Both the position numbers and the translations under genes were made by a program. The notes below the pieces were generated by a model that was given only the letters and a program-made list of their open reading frames with translations, had not been told where the DNA came from and did no database searches. Below, in pieces: positions 56,945 through 61,000 of a stretch of DNA of 61,000 bases. Every line of letters starts with the position of its first letter. The first letter of the stretch is position 1. Source of the stretch: an uncultured Spartobacteria bacterium (GTDB lineage: Bacteria > Verrucomicrobiota > Verrucomicrobiia > Chthoniobacterales > Terrimicrobiaceae); the NCBI GenBank assembly GCA_937919825.1, contig CALFPA010000123.1, forward strand, positions 1 to 61,000, written 5' to 3'.

Positions 56945-57229
56945 ATGCAAATGATCGCTTCACGAGAATTGAGTTCCAAGCCAGGTGCGGTTTTGTCCAG
57001 AGTGGCCTCGGAGGGGACGATGGTTGTGACGCGGGATGGCCGGCCGATGGCGATTCTGACGCCGACCTCCCCGGAATCCTTGGTGGAGGATTTGCAGGAG
57101 ATTGCCTTTTCAAAGGCTCGGCGCGCCGTGCGAAACCTGCGTGCCGGAGCTGGCGAGGCGGGTGTTGATTCGCTTTCGGCTGAGGAGATTGAGAAAGAAA
57201 TCCAAGCGGTGCGGAATAGCGCGAAATGA
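56945..57229 (+). CDS. Phd/YefM-family antitoxin
   Basis: The ATG at 56945 gives 94 residues. MQMIASRELSSKPGAVLSRV and GTMVVTRDGRPMAILTPTSP are the Phd/YefM DNA-binding fold signature. A helical C-terminus follows (LVEDLQEIAFSKARRAVRNL). Its stop overlaps the toxin ATG as ATGA. Confidence 0.88.
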   Translation: MQMIASRELSSKPGAVLSRVASEGTMVVTRDGRPMAILTPTSPESLVEDLQEIAFSKARRAVRNLRAGAGEAGVDSLSAEEIEKEIQAVRNSAK

Positions 57230-57639
57230 TCTCTCGGCGGGATTGGGTGCTGGATACCAATGTGCTGGTCTCTGGGCTTCTCTCGGCCAAGGGGCCGCCT
57301 GGGAGGTTGATTGACGCGATCCTTGCGCAAAGGTTGGTCATCGCATTCGATGACAGAATCCTCTGCGAATACAGGGAGGTGCTTTCGCGTCCGAGGTTTT
57401 CATTCAAAGCGGCCGATGTTGCCGCGTTTTGGGAGATTCTGCCTTTTCAAACGCACCTTGTGGCGATGCCAATGGAGGGGCTGGAAGCAAGCGACGCATC
57501 GGATACCAAATTTCTCGAGGTGGCCGCTGCGACCGAGTCGAAAATCCTTGTGACTGGCAATGAGCGCCACTACCCGGAAAAAACTCGGGGAGTGGTCAGG
57601 ATTCTTTCCCCGAGAGAAGCCTTTGAGCTGCTTGTCTGA
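57226..57639 (+). CDS. PIN-family toxin (COG1569 type)
   Basis: This 137-residue PIN protein has D10 in DWVLDTNVLVSGLLS, E49/E52 in EYREVLSRPRF, D91/D94 in SDASDTKFLEVA and a final FELLV end. RRPRF-like and TGNERHYP segments are typical of the putative-toxin PIN family COG1569. It overlaps the Phd-type antitoxin gene by four bases. It directly follows another PIN module. Confidence 0.85.
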   Translation: MISRRDWVLDTNVLVSGLLSAKGPPGRLIDAILAQRLVIAFDDRILCEYREVLSRPRFSFKAADVAAFWEILPFQTHLVAMPMEGLEASDASDTKFLEVAAATESKILVTGNERHYPEKTRGVVRILSPREAFELLV

Positions 57640-57672
57640 AGCCACAATAGAACGCCCCAGCCTTCATGATCT

Positions 57673-58800
57673 TTACCACACCTTCCACCAAGGGGCGGAT
57701 TCCTCGGGCTTGGCATCGCCTTGCGCGGTTCCTGTAGCGGAATCCGGAACGGATTTCGATCCGTCAGCATTGAAGGCGAGGAGGTTTTCGGTGGAGCGGT
57801 CGAGCTTCATGCGGCCGCTGGTGGCTTTGGTGATTTCCTGTCCCAGGCCCATGTTGTCGAGGCGGGTCTCCACATCCAGCACGCTGATGCCTCGTGAATC
57901 ATACTCACGCAACCAGACGGCGCTGATTTTATCGGCTTCCGAGAGGTTTGTGCGGATTTTTTGGAAATCATCTGCAGTGATCCCCGAGAACTCCAATCGC
58001 TTCACGCTGCCGAGGTCGGTTTCGGTGACCCAGCGGGCGATAATTTTGCCAAGGATGGATGGCACTCCATCGGTTTGTTCGGGACGCAGGGCGCGTTCCA
58101 AAGCGTCATTTTCAGCATCGGGTATTTCCAAAAGAGGGCTGCCGATTTCACGCAGGCTGGCAAGCGAGTCGCTCACAACAATATCACCGGTATCCGCTCG
58201 AACCGCCCTGAGAGTGCCTCTGGTGGCAAAGACATTTTGTGGCGGATTGCCGTGCAAGGTCTGGCGGCCAGTGTGACGCAGGGAGAGAACGCCAAGAATC
58301 AAGAAATCACAGGGAGCTTCTGTCGGAACCGTCTGGATTTGCAAATCACGCGCAGCCTCTTCAAGGAGCAGGGAAGCCTGTCTTCCGGCTGGACCATCGA
58401 TTCGCACAGATAGGCGTGGGGAGTTTTTGCGGAGCAGAAGTTCTCGCATTGCGAGAGAGTTTTTGGCATTCGGCGATCCTTTCTCTACTTCGGCGGAAAG
58501 CTTCACGCGGTAGATGCCATCGGCTCCGAGACGGGAGTCCAGCACCTTGTAGGATTTCACATGGCCGAATGCAGACCCCAGCACACGATCAAACTCCAGA
58601 GTGAAATTGCTGGTGCCCGAGGATCCGAGCACATCTAGCCCTGTGCCTTGTCGCACGGCCTCGCGGAGGGCATCCGCTAGGGCGATTTCGCGAGCATTTG
58701 GCAAGTCGCCTGCGGCCCGTCCTTCGGCATCAACCGCGGCTGCTTGGATTTGACCACCGAGGACACTGAGAACACAAAGATGGAAAATAAGTTTTTTCAT
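57673..58800 (-). CDS. Secreted LPP20/FlgT-N-like protein
   Basis: Signal peptide MKKLIFHLCVLSVLGGQIQA precedes a domain with AEGRAAGDLPNAREIALADA and LREAVRQGTG, the pattern of LPP20/FlgT-N-type periplasmic proteins. A YRVKLSAEVEKG strand follows. A second alpha/beta domain (CDFLILGVLSLRHTGRQTLH, TGDIVVSDSLASLREIG) resembles CsgG-like folds, and there is a 40-residue low-complexity tail ending WWKVW. No flagellar genes are nearby. Its start overlaps the upstream ATPase stop as ATGA. Confidence 0.7.
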   Translation of the reverse strand: MKKLIFHLCVLSVLGGQIQAAAVDAEGRAAGDLPNAREIALADALREAVRQGTGLDVLGSSGTSNFTLEFDRVLGSAFGHVKSYKVLDSRLGADGIYRVKLSAEVEKGSPNAKNSLAMRELLLRKNSPRLSVRIDGPAGRQASLLLEEAARDLQIQTVPTEAPCDFLILGVLSLRHTGRQTLHGNPPQNVFATRGTLRAVRADTGDIVVSDSLASLREIGSPLLEIPDAENDALERALRPEQTDGVPSILGKIIARWVTETDLGSVKRLEFSGITADDFQKIRTNLSEADKISAVWLREYDSRGISVLDVETRLDNMGLGQEITKATSGRMKLDRSTENLLAFNADGSKSVPDSATGTAQGDAKPEESAPWWKVW

Positions 58801-60182
58801 TGATGGGGTTGGTTTGGGGACGATGACAGGCTGGGGGCGGTCTCCAGGAGTCGGAGAAATTGGCCGACGAAAGGAAGCGGCAGCGAGACGAGTTTGGACG
58901 GCGCTCCAGCGGCCTCGACGAGGGCCACCGAGGGCTTGTCGGTGTTGAATCTGAGCGCAGCGGGGGAGTTTTTTTCAGTAAGGAAGAGTTGGAGCGATTT
59001 GAGGCGTCCGGTTTTGCCAGCTTTCACCTCCACAGGGAGAATCCCGCCTCCCATTTGCACCAAAAAATCCACCTCGGCTGTGGAGTTCGGGCTCTCGCGC
59101 GTCCAGTAGAACACCTCGGGTTTTGTCCACGGATCTCCAATGTGGAGCAGGTTCTGGGCGATCGCCTGTTCACAGAGCGCGCCACGGTTGACCAAAAAGT
59201 GTTCATCCAGTTTTTCGAAGGTGTCTATCTTCAGCCCCAAGGCCCTGCTGACCAGCCCTACATCCAAGAAGAACACCTTGAAGTTCCGGTCATCCGCCTC
59301 GGCGCCGAGAGGCAGACCATTTCCATGGCAACGCCGCACTTTGTGAAACACCCTCGCCAGACACAGTAAATGCAAAGCCTCGCCGAGATTCTTCGAGCGC
59401 TCGACGGGGTCCACCTCGCTGAATTTGAACTTCCGCCCCAGCATCGCCGGCACGCGGGCGAACAAACGATCCATCCTAGGCTTCTGCACCCGCCGCGCGT
59501 ATTTTTGAAAGTCATCTTGATAGGTCGCCAGGATCGACTCCTGCACCCGCGCGCAGTCGCGGTAAGAGCCGGTTTCGGCAAAAACCGCCACCGCCTCTGG
59601 CATTCCACCCACTACGAGATATTGCCTGAAAGCGGCGATCAAGTCCTCATGGAGAGCCACCGGATAGTTTTCACCCCAACGCCATCCTGCCATCCACGAG
59701 ATCAGCCCCGCGCGGCCAGTGGCTTCCAGGAATTCCTCAAATACCAACGGCCCCAGATGCAGATACTCGATCCTCCCCACAGGCATCGAGAACGCATGGT
59801 CCTCCAAGAGCAAGTCCAGCAACGAACCCGCCGCCAGGACATGCAGCCCCGGCAATTCCTCGTGAAAATAACGCAACTTCGCGAACACCTCCGGCGCCGC
59901 TTGAATCTCGTCGAGAAAAAGCAGCGTTTTTCCCTCCACCACCGGCACGCCGTATCTGGCCTCCAGCAGTCGCACGGTTTCCTTCACCGATGCCCCGGAA
60001 AAAAGCCCCGCGAGCGAGGCATCCCGCTCAAAATTCAACTCCAAGATACCCTCAAAAGCCTCCTCCGCCAGCGCTCGGGCCAAATGCGATTTTCCCACCT
60101 GCCGCGCACCACGCAATACCAAAGGCTTGCGGCCAGATCGAGTCTTCCACTTCAGCAATTCATCAAGTGCCTTTCGTTTCAT
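58797..60182 (-). CDS. AAA-family ATPase with DUF4143 domain
   Basis: This 461-residue AAA_14 ATPase has Walker A VLRGARQVGKSHLARAL (about 22-38), Walker B TLLFLDEIQAAPE (about 86-98) and the sensor HVLAAGSLL. It ends in a DUF4143 domain carrying a PD-(D/E)xK-like site (AEVDFLVQMGGGILPVEVKAG, about 369-389, given by its ends D371 and E386-K388). These proteins are common, often mobile-looking and of unknown role. It overlaps the LPP20-like gene. Confidence 0.88.
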   Translation of the reverse strand: MKRKALDELLKWKTRSGRKPLVLRGARQVGKSHLARALAEEAFEGILELNFERDASLAGLFSGASVKETVRLLEARYGVPVVEGKTLLFLDEIQAAPEVFAKLRYFHEELPGLHVLAAGSLLDLLLEDHAFSMPVGRIEYLHLGPLVFEEFLEATGRAGLISWMAGWRWGENYPVALHEDLIAAFRQYLVVGGMPEAVAVFAETGSYRDCARVQESILATYQDDFQKYARRVQKPRMDRLFARVPAMLGRKFKFSEVDPVERSKNLGEALHLLCLARVFHKVRRCHGNGLPLGAEADDRNFKVFFLDVGLVSRALGLKIDTFEKLDEHFLVNRGALCEQAIAQNLLHIGDPWTKPEVFYWTRESPNSTAEVDFLVQMGGGILPVEVKAGKTGRLKSLQLFLTEKNSPAALRFNTDKPSVALVEAAGAPSKLVSLPLPFVGQFLRLLETAPSLSSSPNQPHQ

Positions 60183-60336
60183 TTATGCTATTTTAGCAGG
60201 CAATAATAGTCTGTATAGTGATATTTTATTGTTTTATTTTATCTCGCAGATTAGGATTTGAGCACCGAGGGTGTGAAAAATTCGGGCAATCTTCGCCGAT
60301 AATCAACCGCTGAATGATGGTTTTCAGAAAAACACC
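60183..60336. other. AT-rich intergenic stretch
   Basis: This 154-base region is clearly more AT-rich than its surroundings (long TATTTTATTGTTTTATTTTA run near 60222-60241). It contains a small TGCT-ATTTT-AGCA inverted repeat upstream of the AAA ATPase start (60186-60198). It probably holds that gene's promoter. I see no gene. Confidence 0.5.
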
Positions 60337-60735
60337 TCACCAAGGATTCGGAATAATCATCGTTTGTCGGTTGCCGTTTTGATCATAGGTATCCACGGCT
60401 CTGGGATAGCCTCCATTGTTGTATCCTCCATACCCTGGTTGCCTCGCATCATAATACATCGGGGTATCTGGAGATATTGATGGCGTGGAGTTGCGGTGCC
60501 CATACCCCCGCTGGTGCGCCCCGGAATACATCGGAGCAATGCCTTGGTTAGGGACGCCTCCGTTGTCCACGAGCTCGTAGGAGTCGTATTCGCCCTCGGG
60601 TCCGCTGAACTGGCTTCCTGAATGCTGTGGTCCGGTGCGAAATGTGCCGGCATCACCGAAAGCAACAAACTCACGCTGTGGGGCGCAGGAGCAAAGCATC
60701 AGCGAAATAGTGAATATAATAAGCGCCTGTTTCAT
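60337..60735 (-). CDS. Small lipoprotein of the CAPQREFV family, copy 2
   Basis: The ATG at 60735 gives MKQALIIFTISLMLCSC, a lipoprotein signal with lipobox LCSC, and 132 residues. It shares with copy 1 the blocks CAPQREFVAFGDAGTF, GPQHSG, GPEGEYDSYELVDNGG, PNQGIAPMYSG and the terminal IIPNPW. An extra Gly/Tyr/Asn-rich insert (GYGHRNSTPSISPD, QPGYGGYNNGGYP) lies before the end. Function unknown. The longer frame to 60792 starts before the signal and is not used. Confidence 0.78.
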   Translation of the reverse strand: MKQALIIFTISLMLCSCAPQREFVAFGDAGTFRTGPQHSGSQFSGPEGEYDSYELVDNGGVPNQGIAPMYSGAHQRGYGHRNSTPSISPDTPMYYDARQPGYGGYNNGGYPRAVDTYDQNGNRQTMIIPNPW

Positions 60736-61000
60736 TTGCTCAAAATTAGCCTTAGAAAAACTCCTGTAAAAAATCTTTTGAATCAAATTCATAAAGTTAG
60801 TGTTTGATTTTTCATTGCAAATGCTTGGAAGTGTTTTGTTATTCGAGTTGGTTCTTGTGAGATTCGTAATCCAGCGGGGATATATAGTTGGGAGTTGAGT
60901 GTAAATGCTGCTGCTCAGGATCGGACATCTGGTTGGAAGAGCCGTATCAACCGATCCTGCCCCATGGCTGCTGAGACACGATCAAACCCATCTTGGCCGA
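60736..61000. other. Terminal intergenic region
   Basis: I see no gene. A perfect 9-bp inverted repeat, CAGGATCGG (60916-60924) and CCGATCCTG (60951-60959), with a 26-base loop lies near the window end. It could be a terminator, a recombination site or the edge of an element beyond the window. Confidence 0.45.

Noticed and set aside
1-61000. CRISPR arrays, prophage, rRNA operon, integrase-bounded island
   Set aside because: No regularly spaced direct repeats, phage structural genes, rRNA sequence or integrase were found. Repeats seen are REP-like or dispersed short elements.

Overview
The window looks like a chromosomal segment of an aerobic, Gram-negative bacterium of the PVC group, most likely Verrucomicrobiota. 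This is inferred, not proven. The grounds are an alternative complex III operon carrying cbb3-like accessory genes, many outer-membrane lipoproteins and an OprB porin, a REP/RAYT element, and dense same-strand operons joined by 4-base ATGA or GTGA stop/start overlaps. GC content is generally high. It is visibly lower in the rhodopsin gene and in the two large lipoprotein genes at 5-8 kb. I saw no rRNA, tRNA, CRISPR array or prophage.

Layout. 0-5 kb: end of an MnmC-like methyltransferase, typA, a RAYT transposase between permuted REP modules, and aroE with a coupled small membrane protein. 5-8.2 kb: two paralogous Pro/Glu/Ala-rich lipoproteins with different C-terminal domains. 8.2-14.6 kb: a complete light-driven proton-pump cassette on the minus strand (rhodopsin, crtE, crtI, crtB, crtY, blh). 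It covers every step from prenyl diphosphates through beta-carotene to retinal and the opsin. 15-16.6 kb: a DEAD-box helicase. 16.8-28.7 kb: an eleven-gene minus-strand respiratory operon: actABCDEF, a small membrane protein, a CcoN-like protein, CcoO-like and CcoP-like cytochromes c, and coxB. The CcoN-like protein appears to have lost every histidine that binds heme or CuB in true cbb3 oxidases, and no catalytic oxidase subunit I is in the window.

28.8-48.4 kb is mostly housekeeping: a DUF192 protein, an OprB porin with a one-base frameshift near its C-terminus, an epimerase, GDP-fucose synthase, queF, purD, a nuoG without other nuo genes, prmA, recG, recJ, acpP, rpmB, an ABC ATPase, rodA and galE. 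Three proteins in this stretch have a recognisable enzyme fold without the expected catalytic or metal-binding residues: an S41-like protease, a metallo-beta-lactamase-like lipoprotein and a GT5 glycogen-synthase-like protein.

48.4-61 kb is accessory. It holds a nucleotidyltransferase with a small partner, an rRNA methyltransferase, a MEKHLA protein, several envelope proteins (CsgG/PEGA-like, TPR lipoprotein, glycine-zipper lipoprotein, NGS-repeat protein), and an unpaired BrnA-like antitoxin. It also holds a Fic protein fused to a MerR-like DNA-binding domain with a candidate operator at its start, two back-to-back antitoxin/PIN-toxin modules each preceded by a palindrome, an LPP20-like protein coupled to an AAA/DUF4143 ATPase, and two copies of a small lipoprotein family.

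How the genes work together: electrons from quinol would pass through alternative complex III to its cytochromes c, and on to the CuA protein CoxB and an oxidase subunit encoded elsewhere. The rhodopsin would add light-driven proton pumping across the same membrane. Both are energy-conserving systems placed side by side.
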